The notes under the pieces are model-generated. The model had not been told where the DNA came from, made no database searches, and worked only from the letters and a program-made list of their open reading frames with translations. The translations under genes and the position numbers were made by a program. A stretch of 64,000 nucleotides of DNA, taken from assembly GCF_006715495.1 (NCBI RefSeq), contig NZ_VFNI01000002.1:310001-374000 (forward strand). Direction: 5' to 3'. Source of the DNA: Herbaspirillum sp. SJZ106. GTDB taxonomy: Bacteria > Pseudomonadota > Gammaproteobacteria > Burkholderiales > Burkholderiaceae_D. Shown one piece after another: positions 12,432 through 21,469 of this stretch (position 1 is the first letter of the stretch; each line of letters begins with the position of its first letter).

Positions 12432-12475
12432 GGGAACTGTCCACGCTCTCCACGGGGAGAGCGTGGACAGTTCCC
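12432..12475 (-). other. Perfect 20-bp intergenic hairpin between prkA and yeaH
   Basis: Bases 12432-12451 pair perfectly with 12456-12475 around a 4-base loop. No T-run follows in the direction of transcription, so it is not a classical terminator. It is more likely an RNA processing or stability element that sets the ratio of prkA to yeaH-spoVR message. Confidence 0.6.
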
Positions 12476-12482
12476 AAGCGGG

Positions 12483-12555
12483 CGGGCTGTCGCGGCAGTC
12501 TTGGCAGACAGCCCGAGCGTTTTGGCGAATGCACCGGCCGTTGATCAACCGGTGC
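12483..12555 (-). other. Two further hairpins in the prkA-yeaH gap
   Basis: CGGGCTGTC (12483-12491) pairs with GACAGCCCG (12507-12515), and GCACCGG (12531-12537) pairs with CCGGTGC (12549-12555). With the 20-bp hairpin they fill nearly the whole gap. Confidence 0.5.
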
Positions 12556-12570
12556 GTTCGTCGGTACAAC

Positions 12571-14493
12571 TTACGACGACTTGCGCACGCGCAAATACCA
12601 TTCGCACAGCAGGCGCACCTGCTTGGGCGTGTAACCCTTGCTGACCATGCGGTTGACGAAGTCTTCGTGCTTTTGCATTTCTTCCGTGGAGCCCTTGGCA
12701 TTGAAGGAGATGACCGGCAGCAGGTCCTCGGTGTTGGAGAACATCTTTTTCTCGATCACCACGCGCAGCTTTTCGTAGCTGGTCCACAACGGGTTCTTGC
12801 CGCCGTTGTTGACCCGCGCGCGCAGCACGAAGTTGACGATCTCGTTGCGGAAGTCCTTCGGATTGCTGATGCCGGCCGGCTTCTCGATCTTTTCCAGTTC
12901 GGCGTTGAGCGCGGCGCGGTCGAAGCTTTCGCCGGTGTCGTGGTCGCGGTATTCCTGGTCCTGGATCCAGAAGTCGGCGTAGGTCACATAGCGGTCGAAC
13001 ACGTTCTGGCCGTACTCCGAATACGATTCCAGGTAGGCGGTCTGGATTTCCTTGCCGATGAATTCGGCGTAGCGCGAGGCCAGCGTGTCCTTCACGAAGG
13101 ACAGGTATTTCTGCTCCAGCTCCTGCGGGAACTGCTCGCGCTCGATCTGCTGCTCCAGCACATACATCAGGTGCACCGGGTTGGCCGCGACCTCGGTGGT
13201 GTCGAAGTTGAACACGCGCGAGAGGATCTTGAACGCGAAGCGTGTCGAGATGCCGTTCATGCCTTCGTCGACGCCGGCGTAGTCGCGGTATTCCTGGTAC
13301 GACTTGGCCTTGGGGTCGGTGTCCTTCAGGTTCTCGCCGTCATACACCTGCATCTTGGAGAACAGGCTGGAGTTTTCCGGTTCCTTCAGGCGCGTCAGGA
13401 TGGAGAACTGGGCCATCATCTTCAGCGTGCCGGGCGCGCAGGTGGCCTTGGCCAGCGAAGAGGTGCGGATCAGTTTCTCGTAGATCTTGATCTCTTCGGA
13501 CACGCGCAGGCAATACGGCACTTTGACGATGAAGATGCGGTCCAGCAGCGCCTCGTTGTTCTTGTTGTTGCGGAAGGCCTTCCATTCCGATTCGTTGGAG
13601 TGGGCCAGGATCACGCCGTCGAAGGGGATCGCGCCGAAGCCTTCGGTGCCCTTGAAGTTGCCTTCCTGGGTCGCGGTCAGGAGCGGGTGCAGCACCTTGA
13701 TCGGCGCCTTGAACATTTCGACGAATTCCAGCAGGCCCTGGTTGGACAGGCACAGGCCGCCCGAGTAGCTGTAGGCGTCGGCGTCGTCCTGCGAATACTG
13801 TTCCAGCTTGCGGATGTCGACCTTGCCTACCAGCGTGGAGATGTCCTGGTTGTTTTCGTCGCCCGGCTCGGTCTTGGAAATGGCGATCTGGCGCAGGATG
13901 GACGGGTAGCGCTTGACCACCCGGAACTGGCGGATGTCGCCGTTGTACTCATGCAGGCGCTTGACCGCCCACGGGCTCAGGATCGGCTTCAGATAGCGGC
14001 GCGGGATGCCGTACTGCTCTTCCAGGATAGGGCCGTCCTCGTCGTAGTCGAACAGGCCGAGCGGCGATTCGTTGACCGGCGAGCCCTTGATGGAATAGAA
14101 GGGCACCTGTTCCATGAGCTGCTTGAGGCGTTCGGCGATGGACGACTTGCCGCCGCCGACCGGGCCCAGCAGGTAAAGGATCTGCTTTTTTTCCTCCAGG
14201 CCTTGTGCGGCATGGCGGAAATAGGCGACCACCTGTTCAATGACCTCTTCGGCGCCGTAGAACTCCCTGAAGGCGGGATAGACCTTGATCACCTTGTTGG
14301 CAAAGATGCGCGAGAGCTGTGGGTCTTCCCGGGTGTCGACCTTTTCGGGGTCGCCGATGGCCATCAGCATCCGTTCGGCAGCAGATGCATACACCGCCGG
14401 ATCGTTCTTGCAAAGATTCAGATACTCTTCAAGCGAACATTCTTCTTCTCTGGTCTTGTCGAACCGGCTTGCAAAGCTGCTGTAGATATCCAT
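12571..14493 (-). CDS. prkA: PrkA family serine protein kinase
   Basis: The 640-residue protein combines an AAA+-like N-terminal domain, with Walker A GPVGGGKSS at residues 110-118, and a C-terminal PrkA kinase-like domain. It is the same size as E. coli YeaG (644). It heads the prkA-yeaH-spoVR-LON series on the minus strand. The upstream region holds no recognisable sigma54 promoter, unlike the nitrogen-stress control known for the E. coli homologue. A 1.37-kb gene-poor stretch separates it from rpmH. Confidence 0.95.
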   Translation of the reverse strand: MDIYSSFASRFDKTREEECSLEEYLNLCKNDPAVYASAAERMLMAIGDPEKVDTREDPQLSRIFANKVIKVYPAFREFYGAEEVIEQVVAYFRHAAQGLEEKKQILYLLGPVGGGKSSIAERLKQLMEQVPFYSIKGSPVNESPLGLFDYDEDGPILEEQYGIPRRYLKPILSPWAVKRLHEYNGDIRQFRVVKRYPSILRQIAISKTEPGDENNQDISTLVGKVDIRKLEQYSQDDADAYSYSGGLCLSNQGLLEFVEMFKAPIKVLHPLLTATQEGNFKGTEGFGAIPFDGVILAHSNESEWKAFRNNKNNEALLDRIFIVKVPYCLRVSEEIKIYEKLIRTSSLAKATCAPGTLKMMAQFSILTRLKEPENSSLFSKMQVYDGENLKDTDPKAKSYQEYRDYAGVDEGMNGISTRFAFKILSRVFNFDTTEVAANPVHLMYVLEQQIEREQFPQELEQKYLSFVKDTLASRYAEFIGKEIQTAYLESYSEYGQNVFDRYVTYADFWIQDQEYRDHDTGESFDRAALNAELEKIEKPAGISNPKDFRNEIVNFVLRARVNNGGKNPLWTSYEKLRVVIEKKMFSNTEDLLPVISFNAKGSTEEMQKHEDFVNRMVSKGYTPKQVRLLCEWYLRVRKSS

Positions 14494-15861
14494 ACCACCT
14501 CCGTCGCTTCAAAAGATACGAAACAGATTCATATGTCTGGACTTGCCATCTGCGGTTATCGAAGAGCGCGTCGGCGGGCTTGGAAAGGCGCCATTGCCGA
14601 AGTGCTCTTTGAAAGCCGTAGCATCGACAGCGCGATGCGAAAGACCTCGGTTTTTATTCTATTCCTTTTTCTCTTTCTGCTACTGATCGAATCGCATGTG
14701 CTTTGTTTCAGCATAGGCCGGATTTATTTTCGCGTAGCGGAAAACACCTGGCGTTTTGCATCCCTTCTTGCAGAAATGGGCCGCCGTCATGCCGACGCGC
14801 TCGCGCGATGGATCCCCGTCTTCCCATGCTCTTTCAATGTGCGGCAAGGCACGGCGGTTGACGCTGCGATGCGCTATTTTTGCGCGTCACGCCGCCCAGG
14901 AAAGACCTGCTCGCCAATATGGGAAAACGGCGCGGCAACGACGCTGCCGGCCTGCCGCGGCAGCGCCTCCGGTCGTGCGCGCCGGGCTGGTTTTTCGCGC
15001 CGCGCATGCACGCGCATCCCTCGCTTTCGTTATAGCTGGAATCGTGCCAGATGGGGAAAACTTCTTGCGTGCGCAGCGGTATGGCATGCCGCGCCCTGCG
15101 TTCAAGTGCGCGGCCCGGCAATATCATCGCTGCGACATGGCAGTTGTTCTTTTGGGCGAGCGACAGCGCGGCTTTTTTGTAACGACGGCGGGATGCATTC
15201 GCCAAGTGTTGCTGTTGAGCCTCATTTGCCATGCCCGCAGCGTCGGCGGCTGCAGGGCTTGGCGGAATCGTTTTTTTTCGCATGTCGATATGCAACGTAT
15301 GCATGCGGCTGCGCGGTAAGAAGGCCATTCCGCGATCCGGGGATGGAGGGGGGGCAAGACCGTGCGCTCGAAATCTTTTAGAACATATATTGAGCGATCG
15401 GCGTGCGTGCGGGAGCGCATCTGGCGCGATGGCATTTCCCGGATGCATCATTTGTGTGCGTCGAAGGCGGCGGGCATGAAAATGATGTCATGCAGGAAAT
15501 GTTTCCATGTTTGCATATGGGCGGTGTGGCATATCGGAGGAGCAGGATGCGCCCAAAAGCAGATAAGTCATTGACAGGTAAATGGAAAATGCAGTCTAAT
15601 TCAGGGTTCACCATCTGAAGAATTGCGCACGGTGCCGTCGCAGTGCTCTTTCAGCTTTCAACTGGTCTGAATACCAACGTATAAAGACAAGAAGACACGC
15701 GGACGAAGAGGGGCCGACAAATGGTGTCAGCGATGCGGGGCTGCCGGGGCAACGGACAGCAGGGCATCGGTGATACGGAACAGGCACATTGAAAGCGGTT
15801 CCAGAATTCCGATTTATTTTTGCTGTTTGCTGAATAAGCATCCCAACTAAGCGAGTCCAAC
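14494..15861. other. Gene-free stretch between prkA and rpmH
   Basis: This 1.37-kb stretch between two divergent units contains only short open frames without recognisable similarity, signal sequence or good ribosome binding sites. The 14640-14720 part is AT-richer. In many bacteria dnaA and oriC lie beside rpmH; dnaA is absent here, and I found no TTATCCACA-type DnaA box by eye on either strand. The part next to 14493 must hold the prkA promoter. Confidence 0.5.
15789..15818 (+). promoter_or_regulatory. Candidate rpmH promoter
   Basis: TTGAAA (15789-15794), an 18-bp spacer and TTTATT (15813-15818) lie about 45 bp upstream of the rpmH ATG. The match is moderate. Confidence 0.35.
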
Positions 15862-15999
15862 ATGAAACGTACTTACCAACCTTCCGTCGTGCGTCGCAAG
15901 CGTACCCACGGTTTCCGCGCTCGTATGGCAACCCGTGGCGGCCGCGCCGTCATCAACGCTCGCCGCGCCAAGGGCCGCAAGCGTCTGGCTGCTGTTTAA
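15862..15999 (+). CDS. rpmH: 50S ribosomal protein L34
   Basis: A 45-residue, very basic protein with the invariant L34 sequence start [20 protein letters not shown] in the middle, and RRAKGRKRL near the end. It is a component of the large ribosomal subunit. It starts the rpmH-rnpA-yidD-yidC-mnmE cluster, conserved across most bacteria. The usual neighbour on the other side, dnaA, is not present. Confidence 0.98.
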   Translation: MKRTYQPSVVRRKRTHGFRARMATRGGRAVINARRAKGRKRLAAV

Positions 16000-16036
16000 T
16001 AAGCCAACAAGCTGCGACAGTGCGCTGCTGCATCGC

Positions 16037-16438
16037 GTGACGGACGTACTTCCTACGCTCTCTACGCTTTTCCCACGCGATCGGCGAATCGTTAAAACGG
16101 ATGAGTTTTCATCCGTTTTTCGTTTGCGCCCCGTCCATCGTACGGAGCATTTCGTGTTGTACGCGCGCCGCAACAACTTGCCGCATGCTCGTCTGGGTGT
16201 GGTGGCGGCCAAGCGTTTTGCGCCGCGCGCGGTGACGCGCAATACGATCAAGCGCGCCACGCGGGAACTGTTTCGCCAGGCTTCCTTGCCGGCCGTCGAC
16301 TGCATCGTGCGTTTGTCCCGGCCCGTGAACGCCAGGCGCGATGCGGCCACCAATTCGGCGCTCAAGGCCGCCTTGCGGGCCGAGCTGACGCAGTTGTTCG
16401 ACTTTTTGCCGAACGCGCCAGCGTTTGCCAGGAAATAG
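16037..16438 (+). CDS. rnpA: Ribonuclease P protein component
   Basis: With a GTG start at 16037 this is a 133-residue basic protein, close to the family norm. The RNase P signature is clear: [17 protein letters not shown], then [20 protein letters not shown], then RATRELFR. The protein binds the catalytic RNA and helps cleave 5' leaders of pre-tRNA. Longer in-frame starts would run into rpmH. It lies 37 bp after rpmH, and yidD starts 13 bp after its stop. Confidence 0.92.
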   Translation: MTDVLPTLSTLFPRDRRIVKTDEFSSVFRLRPVHRTEHFVLYARRNNLPHARLGVVAAKRFAPRAVTRNTIKRATRELFRQASLPAVDCIVRLSRPVNARRDAATNSALKAALRAELTQLFDFLPNAPAFARK

Positions 16439-16451
16439 GAAGCCGGAAGTG

Positions 16452-16799
16452 ATGAAAACGCCTTTGCTCCTGCTGTTACGCGCCTACAAGCTGGGAGTGA
16501 GCCCTTTTCTCGGGCAGAATTGCCGTTTTTATCCCAGCTGTTCCGACTATGCCGCCGAGGCGGTGCGCCTGCACGGCGCGCTCAAGGGCAGCTGGCTGGC
16601 GGGCAGGCGCTTGTGTAAATGCCATCCCTGGCATCCCGGCGGGCTTGATCCTGTTCCCAGTTCGCCCGGCGCCGCCGATGGCACGGGCGACGCCAAGGCG
16701 GCAACCGAGGCTCCCCTGATTTCCCCACGTTCTTCGCCGCAGAGCAGCGCGGCGCGAGTTTCCCCTGCTGTGGCCGCTGACGGTTGCAGTCACTCCTGA
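16452..16799 (+). CDS. yidD: Membrane protein insertion efficiency factor YidD
   Basis: The first 75 residues carry the YidD signature: [30 protein letters not shown], and [16 protein letters not shown] Ser/Ala/Pro-rich tail of about 35 residues follows and is not part of the conserved family. I chose ATG 16452, preceded by GGAAG, over an upstream in-frame ATG that overlaps rnpA. The protein assists YidC in membrane insertion; yidC starts 16 bp downstream. Confidence 0.9.
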   Translation: MKTPLLLLLRAYKLGVSPFLGQNCRFYPSCSDYAAEAVRLHGALKGSWLAGRRLCKCHPWHPGGLDPVPSSPGAADGTGDAKAATEAPLISPRSSPQSSAARVSPAVAADGCSHS

Positions 16800-16815
16800 A
16801 CTAACCAATACGCAT

Positions 16816-18516
16816 ATGGATATCAAACGTACCGTCCTGTGGGTTGTATTCTCCTTCTCTTTGCTGCTGCTCTGGGATGGCTGGATGCGCCATAACGGAC
16901 ATCAGTCGATGTTCTTCCCATCGGCGAACCAGACTCAGGAGCAGGCCGCCAATCCTGCCGCCCCGGTCGCCAGCCCGTCCGGCTCGCCGGTGCCGCAGGC
17001 CGGCACATCGGCGCCCGCCGCGGTGCCCGCCGACGCGTCCGCCGCGCCGGTCGGCAAGGGCGAAACCATCACCATCACCATCACCACCGACGTGGTCAAG
17101 GCCGACATCGATACCCTGGGCGGCGAGCTCAAGCGCCTGGAGCTGCTCAAGCAGCGCGACGTGGTCGATCCGAGCAAGAACCTGGTGCTGTTCGACTCGG
17201 GCGCAACCCATACCTACCTGGCGGAAACCGGCCTGATCGGCGGCGCCTTCCCCAACCACAAGTCGCTGTTTGTCGCCAAGCCGGGTGCGCGCACCCTGGA
17301 CAACGGCAACGAAGTGCAACTGGTGCTGGAGTCCGAACAAGGCGGCGTCAAGCTGACCAAGACCTACACCTTCAAGCGCGACAGCTACCTGATCGACCTC
17401 AAGCACACCGTCACCAACGACAGCGGCGCGGCGATCACTCCTTCGCTGTACCTGCAACTGCTGCGCGACGGCAACAAGCCGGGCGGCGAGTCGCATTTCT
17501 ACAGCACCTTCACCGGTCCGGCGGTCTACACCGACGCCAGCAAGTTCCAGAAGATGACCTTCGAGAAGATCGAGGAAGGCAAGGCCGAGCACGCCACCAA
17601 GGCCGACAACGGCTGGATCGCGCTGGTGCAGCACTACTTCGTCTCGGCCTTCATCCCGCCGCAGCAGGCGCAGCGCGACATCTTCACCAAGAAGGTCGCC
17701 ACCAACCTGTACGCGGTCGGCACCATCCTGCCGCTGGGCACCGTGGCCCCGGGCGCTTCGGTCACCATGGATGCGCACCTGTACTCCGGCCCGCAAGAGT
17801 CCAAGGTGCTGGAAGCCACCGCTCCCGGCCTGGAACTGGTCAAGGACTATGGCTGGCTGACCCTGATCGCCAAGCCCATCTTCTGGCTGATGACGCACAT
17901 CCACGCGCTGGTCGGCAACTGGGGCTGGACCATCATCCTGCTGACGGTGCTGATCAAGCTGATCTTCTTCCCGCTGTCGGCCGCTTCGTACCGCAGCATG
18001 GCCAAGATGAAGGCGGTCTCGCCGCGCATGCAGGCCATCCGCGAACGCCACAAGGGCGATCCGCAGGCCATGAACCGCGAAATGATGGCGATGTACAAGA
18101 CCGAAAAGATCAATCCGCTGGGCGGCTGCCTGCCCATCGTGATCCAGATCCCGGTGTTCATCTCGCTGTACTGGGTGCTGCTGGCATCGGTCGAAATGCG
18201 CGGCGCGCCGTGGCTGGGCTGGATCCATGATCTGACCGCCCCGGACACGCTGTTCGGCACCATCCCCTACTTCAACATGCCGGTCGGCCTCTTGCCGATC
18301 ATCATGGCGGCTTCGATGTTCCTGCAGACCAAGCTGAATCCGACGCCGCCGGACCCGGTCCAGGCCAAGGTCATGATGTTCATGCCGCTGGTGTTCTCGT
18401 TCATGTTCTTCTTCTTCCCGTCCGGCCTGGTGCTGTACTGGGTGACGAACAACATCCTGTCGATCGCGCAGCAATGGGTGATCACCAAGAACATCGAAAA
18501 AGGCAAGACCAAGTAA
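16816..18516 (+). CDS. yidC: Membrane protein insertase YidC
   Basis: The 566-residue protein has an N-terminal membrane anchor ([17 protein letters not shown]), an Ala/Pro-rich linker, a large periplasmic beta domain, and a C-terminal core of about five membrane segments beginning near [13 protein letters not shown]. The cytoplasmic loop motif [20 protein letters not shown] and [17 protein letters not shown] are diagnostic. It inserts and folds inner-membrane proteins with or without SecYEG. A strong terminator follows, separating it from mnmE. Confidence 0.97.
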   Translation: MDIKRTVLWVVFSFSLLLLWDGWMRHNGHQSMFFPSANQTQEQAANPAAPVASPSGSPVPQAGTSAPAAVPADASAAPVGKGETITITITTDVVKADIDTLGGELKRLELLKQRDVVDPSKNLVLFDSGATHTYLAETGLIGGAFPNHKSLFVAKPGARTLDNGNEVQLVLESEQGGVKLTKTYTFKRDSYLIDLKHTVTNDSGAAITPSLYLQLLRDGNKPGGESHFYSTFTGPAVYTDASKFQKMTFEKIEEGKAEHATKADNGWIALVQHYFVSAFIPPQQAQRDIFTKKVATNLYAVGTILPLGTVAPGASVTMDAHLYSGPQESKVLEATAPGLELVKDYGWLTLIAKPIFWLMTHIHALVGNWGWTIILLTVLIKLIFFPLSAASYRSMAKMKAVSPRMQAIRERHKGDPQAMNREMMAMYKTEKINPLGGCLPIVIQIPVFISLYWVLLASVEMRGAPWLGWIHDLTAPDTLFGTIPYFNMPVGLLPIIMAASMFLQTKLNPTPPDPVQAKVMMFMPLVFSFMFFFFPSGLVLYWVTNNILSIAQQWVITKNIEKGKTK

Positions 18517-18532
18517 GCGGATTGCCGCGCCA

Positions 18533-18589
18533 GTCCCGGTGCGCCGGGACTGATCCTGAAAAACCCGTGGAAATACACGGGTTTTTTTT
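18533..18589 (+). terminator. Terminator after yidC
   Basis: A hairpin AGTCCCGG...CCGGGACT (18533-18551) is followed by the main stem AAACCCGTG (18561-18569) with CACGGGTTT (18576-18584) and a T-run to 18589. Confidence 0.85.
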
Positions 18590-18686
18590 CGCTCGCAGAT
18601 TCTTCACAGGCCTTAACATGGCGGTTGTGCCGAGGCATGTCAGCGCCAGGGAAAGGCGGCACCGCAACAAGCCACTACGACAATAA

Positions 18687-20099
18687 ATGACTCACACGAT
18701 GACTTTCGATTCCTCTCCCATCGCCGCCATCGCCACCGCCCCCGGACGCGGCGGCATCGGCGTGGTCCGCATTTCCGGCAAGAACCTGGTGCCGGTGATC
18801 GCCGCGCTGTGCGGCCGCGAGCGCCTGGCGCCGCGCCATGCCACCTATTTGCCGTTCCGCCGCGCCGACGGCAGCCTGATCGACCAAGGCCTGGCGATCC
18901 ACTTCCCGGCGCCGCATTCCTATACCGGCGAAGACGTGCTGGAACTGCAGGGCCACGGCGGCCCGGTGGTGATGCAGATGCTGCTGGCGCGTTGCCTGGA
19001 GGCTGGCGCCGAAATCGGTTTGCGCCTGGCCGAGCCGGGCGAATTCACCCAGCGCGCCTTCCTCAACGACAAGATCGACCTGGCCCAGGCCGAGGCCGTC
19101 GCCGACCTGATCGAGGCCACCACCGAAGCGGCCGCCAAGTCGGCCTCGGAATCCCTGAGCGGCGCCTTCTCCAACGTCATCCATGAACTGGTGGAGCAGG
19201 TCACCAGCTTGCGCATGCTGGTGGAAGCCACGCTCGACTTCCCGGAAGAGGAAATCGACTTCCTCAAGCAATCCGACGCGCGCGGCCAGCTGGCAAGAAT
19301 CCGCGCGACCCTGGAAGACGTGTTCAAGCACGCCGCCCAGGGCGCGCTGCTGCGCGACGGCTTGAATGCCGTGCTGGCCGGCAAGCCCAATGTGGGCAAG
19401 TCATCGCTGCTCAACGTGCTGGCCGGCTCGGATGTGGCCATCGTCACGCCGATCGCCGGCACCACCCGCGACAAGGTCACGCAGACCATCCTGATCGAAG
19501 GCATGCCGCTCAACATCATCGACACCGCCGGCATCCGCGAGGCCGGCGAAGATGGCGGCGGCCCCGATGAAGTCGAACGCATCGGCATCGAGCGCACCTG
19601 GGCCGAAGTGGCCAAGGCCGACGTCATCCTGCACATGCTCGACGCCGACCTCGGCCCCACGCGGGAAGACGAGAAGATCGCCTCGCGCTTCCCCGAAGGC
19701 GTGCCCATCATCCGCATCTGGAACAAGATCGATCGTTCCGGCCACAAGGCCGCGGTGGACCAGATGCCGGACGCGACGCACGTCTACATTTCCGCAGCGG
19801 AAGGACAGGGCGTGGACATGCTGCGCGCGGAACTGCTGCGCATCGCCGGCTGGCAGCAGACGGTGGAATCGCGCTATCTCGCGCGCGAACGCCATCTGCT
19901 GGCGCTGAAGGCGGCCGACGAGCATTTGGCGCACGCCGCCGCCCACGCCGCGCTCGACAACGAGGCAGGCGAGCATGCGCTGGACCTGTTCGCGGAAGAG
20001 TTGCGCCTGGCGCAGGGGCGCCTGTCGAGCATTACCGGCAAGTTCACGCCGGATGATTTGCTGGGGGTGATTTTCTCGCGCTTCTGTATCGGCAAATGA
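18687..20099 (+). CDS. mnmE: tRNA modification GTPase MnmE (TrmE)
   Basis: This 470-residue protein has the N-terminal folate-binding domain ([20 protein letters not shown]), a helical domain and an inserted G domain: GKPNVGKSS (G1, from about residue 232), DTAGIRE (G3) and NKID (G4). It ends in FCIGK, the conserved C-terminal CxGK containing the catalytic cysteine. With MnmG it modifies the wobble uridine of several tRNAs. ATG 18687 and ATG 18699 are both possible starts. It is last in the rpmH block. Confidence 0.97.
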   Translation: MTHTMTFDSSPIAAIATAPGRGGIGVVRISGKNLVPVIAALCGRERLAPRHATYLPFRRADGSLIDQGLAIHFPAPHSYTGEDVLELQGHGGPVVMQMLLARCLEAGAEIGLRLAEPGEFTQRAFLNDKIDLAQAEAVADLIEATTEAAAKSASESLSGAFSNVIHELVEQVTSLRMLVEATLDFPEEEIDFLKQSDARGQLARIRATLEDVFKHAAQGALLRDGLNAVLAGKPNVGKSSLLNVLAGSDVAIVTPIAGTTRDKVTQTILIEGMPLNIIDTAGIREAGEDGGGPDEVERIGIERTWAEVAKADVILHMLDADLGPTREDEKIASRFPEGVPIIRIWNKIDRSGHKAAVDQMPDATHVYISAAEGQGVDMLRAELLRIAGWQQTVESRYLARERHLLALKAADEHLAHAAAHAALDNEAGEHALDLFAEELRLAQGRLSSITGKFTPDDLLGVIFSRFCIGK

Positions 20100-20166
20100 T
20101 GTCGCGCCCGCGCCCTGACAAAGCGCTGATGGACGTAACAAGACGTTGCCATCGGCATGTAAACGC

Positions 20167-20322
20167 TTGATGAACTGATAAAACTTCGCAGCGGATGTTA
20201 CAGCGTGTAAAAACGATAGTGGCGTCGGAGGGAGATGGATATTCTGAAGTTCCTCCCCCTCCAATTCATCACCCCTGAGAATTGGATTTAGCCCGCGAAC
20301 CGCAAGGTACGCGGGCTTTTTT
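20167..20322 (+). ncRNA. Candidate small RNA between mnmE and a nitroreductase gene
   Basis: The 362-bp gap contains a series of possible stems: GGAGGG (about 20228) with CCTCC, CCAATTC (20261-20267) with GAATTGG (20279-20285), and a terminator GCCCGCGAACC (20291-20301) with GGTACGCGGGC (20306-20316) plus six T (20317-20322). The C-rich stretch TCCTCCCCCTCC is complementary to ribosome binding sites. TTGATG at 20167 could be a -35. It may instead be only the 3' end of the mnmE message. No gene is seen in the gap. Confidence 0.3.
20291..20322 (+). terminator. Rho-independent terminator downstream of mnmE
   Basis: An 11-bp stem with one mismatch (20291-20301 with 20306-20316), a GCAA tetraloop and a T-run. 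Confidence 0.85.
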
Positions 20323-20461
20323 ACGTCCATGTGCGTACCAGCGGATGTTGATGCGCTTCACCCGCTTCGGCTTTCATTGCGCCGCCGAAGAGCTCGCCTG
20401 CAGGAATGGCGCGCCGCTGCTAAGATGCATTTTTTTTCACGACTCATCCACAGGAGTGCGC

Positions 20462-21055
20462 ATGTCTTCCAATCCACGTCTGGCCGATTACCCCATTGAT
20501 CCGCATTTCATCAACCGCTGGTCGCCGCGCGCCTACACCGGCGCCGAGATCTCGGAAGAAACCGTGCTGACCTTCCTGGAGGCCGCACGCTGGGCGCCTT
20601 CGGCCTACAATGCGCAACCCTGGCGCTTCGTTTATGCGCGTCGCGGCACGCCCGCATGGGACAGCCTGCTGGGCCTGCTCAACGAATTCAACCGCAGTTG
20701 GGCCGAGAGGGCATCGGTGCTGATCGTGGTCTTGTCGCGCACCGTGATGGTCCCGCCGGGCGCCACCGAGGCGGTGCCGGCGCCGACCCATTCGTTCGAC
20801 GCCGGCGCGGCCTGGGGCTACATGGCGCTGCAAGCCAGCATCTCCGGTTGGCACGCGCACGGCATGGCCGGTTTCGACAAGGAAAAGGCCCGCGTGGAAC
20901 TGAACGTGCCGCCCGAATACGCAGTGGAAGCCGCCATCGCCATCGGCAAGCTGGGCGACAAATCCATCCTGCCCGAAGGCCTGCAAGCCCGCGAATTGCC
21001 CAGCCCGCGCGAGCCGCTCGCCAAGCTGGCGTTTGAAGGCAAATTCAAGGCGTAA
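20462..21055 (+). CDS. Nitroreductase family protein
   Basis: The 197-residue protein has the FMN-binding nitroreductase fold: SPRAYTGAEI, then FLEAARWAPSAYNAQPWRFVYARR, then GYMALQASISGWHAHGMAGFD. Such enzymes reduce nitro compounds or quinones with NAD(P)H. ATG 20462 is preceded by CAGGAGTG, a clear ribosome binding site; the frame is open further upstream but only through the terminator region. It lies just upstream of the tRNA-Asp gene and shows no operon partner. Confidence 0.85.
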   Translation: MSSNPRLADYPIDPHFINRWSPRAYTGAEISEETVLTFLEAARWAPSAYNAQPWRFVYARRGTPAWDSLLGLLNEFNRSWAERASVLIVVLSRTVMVPPGATEAVPAPTHSFDAGAAWGYMALQASISGWHAHGMAGFDKEKARVELNVPPEYAVEAAIAIGKLGDKSILPEGLQARELPSPREPLAKLAFEGKFKA

Positions 21056-21084
21056 ATAATTTTGGCGAAAGCGCGACAAAACGC

Positions 21085-21113
21085 TGGATTTTCTGAAACA
21101 CCTCTTATAGAAT
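21085..21113 (+). promoter_or_regulatory. Candidate tRNA-Asp promoter
   Basis: TGGATT (21085-21090), a 17-bp spacer and TAGAAT (21108-21113) lie about 40 bp before the tRNA. Confidence 0.45.
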
Positions 21114-21154
21114 AGCGGTCTTTCAGCGAGAACCAACAGCTGAAGACGGTTTTA

Positions 21155-21231
21155 GGAGTGGTAGTTCAGTTGGTTAGAATACCGGCCTGTCACGCCGGGG
21201 GTCGCGGGTTCGAGCCCCGTCCGCTCCGCCA
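21155..21231 (+). tRNA. tRNA-Asp (GTC)
   Basis: The 77-nt sequence folds as a tRNA: acceptor GGAGTGG with CCGCTCC (one G-T pair), T-arm GCGGGTTCGAGCCCCGT, anticodon GTC at 21189-21191 and encoded 3' CCA (21229-21231). GTC reads Asp codons. A terminator begins within 4 bases of CCA. A partial copy of its 3' end lies 164 bp downstream. Confidence 0.97.
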
Positions 21232-21234
21232 AAT

Positions 21235-21266
21235 AAAAGGGTCTGCTCATTGAGCAGGCCCTTTTT
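21235..21266 (+). terminator. Terminator of tRNA-Asp
   Basis: AAGGGTCTGCTC pairs with GAGCAGGCCCTT around a 3-base loop, followed by a T-run. Confidence 0.85.
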
Positions 21267-21375
21267 CTTTTTGCGAAGCAAAAAGTGGCGGTGCGGAGCA
21301 AGCCGCCTGCGCGGCTTGCGGCGGGGCGAGAAGGGAATCGCTTGCAAGCGATTCCGCGGCCTGCAGCATGTAGGA

Positions 21376-21435
21376 GAGCCCCGTCCGCTCCTCCGCCAAA
21401 TAAATAAAAGGGTCTGCTCATCGGGCAGGCCCTTT
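21376..21435 (+). repeat. Partial duplicate of the tRNA-Asp 3' end plus its terminator
   Basis: GAGCCCCGTCCGCTCC and GCCAAATAAA, followed by a terminator carrying AAGGGTCTGCTCAT, repeat 21212-21266 with small insertions (TCC and AAAT) and a changed loop (CGGG). The 5' two thirds of the tRNA is missing. This is either the remnant of a deleted tandem tRNA-Asp or the scar of an integration event. Confidence 0.7.
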
Positions 21436-21469
21436 TTGTTTTTGTCATCCAGGTTCTCGCTGCGAATCG

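Noticed and set aside
14756..15618. Short open frames in the prkA-rpmH gap, such as 14756-15319 and 15403-15618
   Set aside because: They overlap one another on both strands and have no similarity that I recognise, no good ribosome binding sites and unusual composition.
14494..15861. oriC beside rpmH
   Set aside because: No TTATCCACA-type DnaA boxes, AT-rich unwinding repeats or dnaA gene are visible. It is kept only as a question in the findings.
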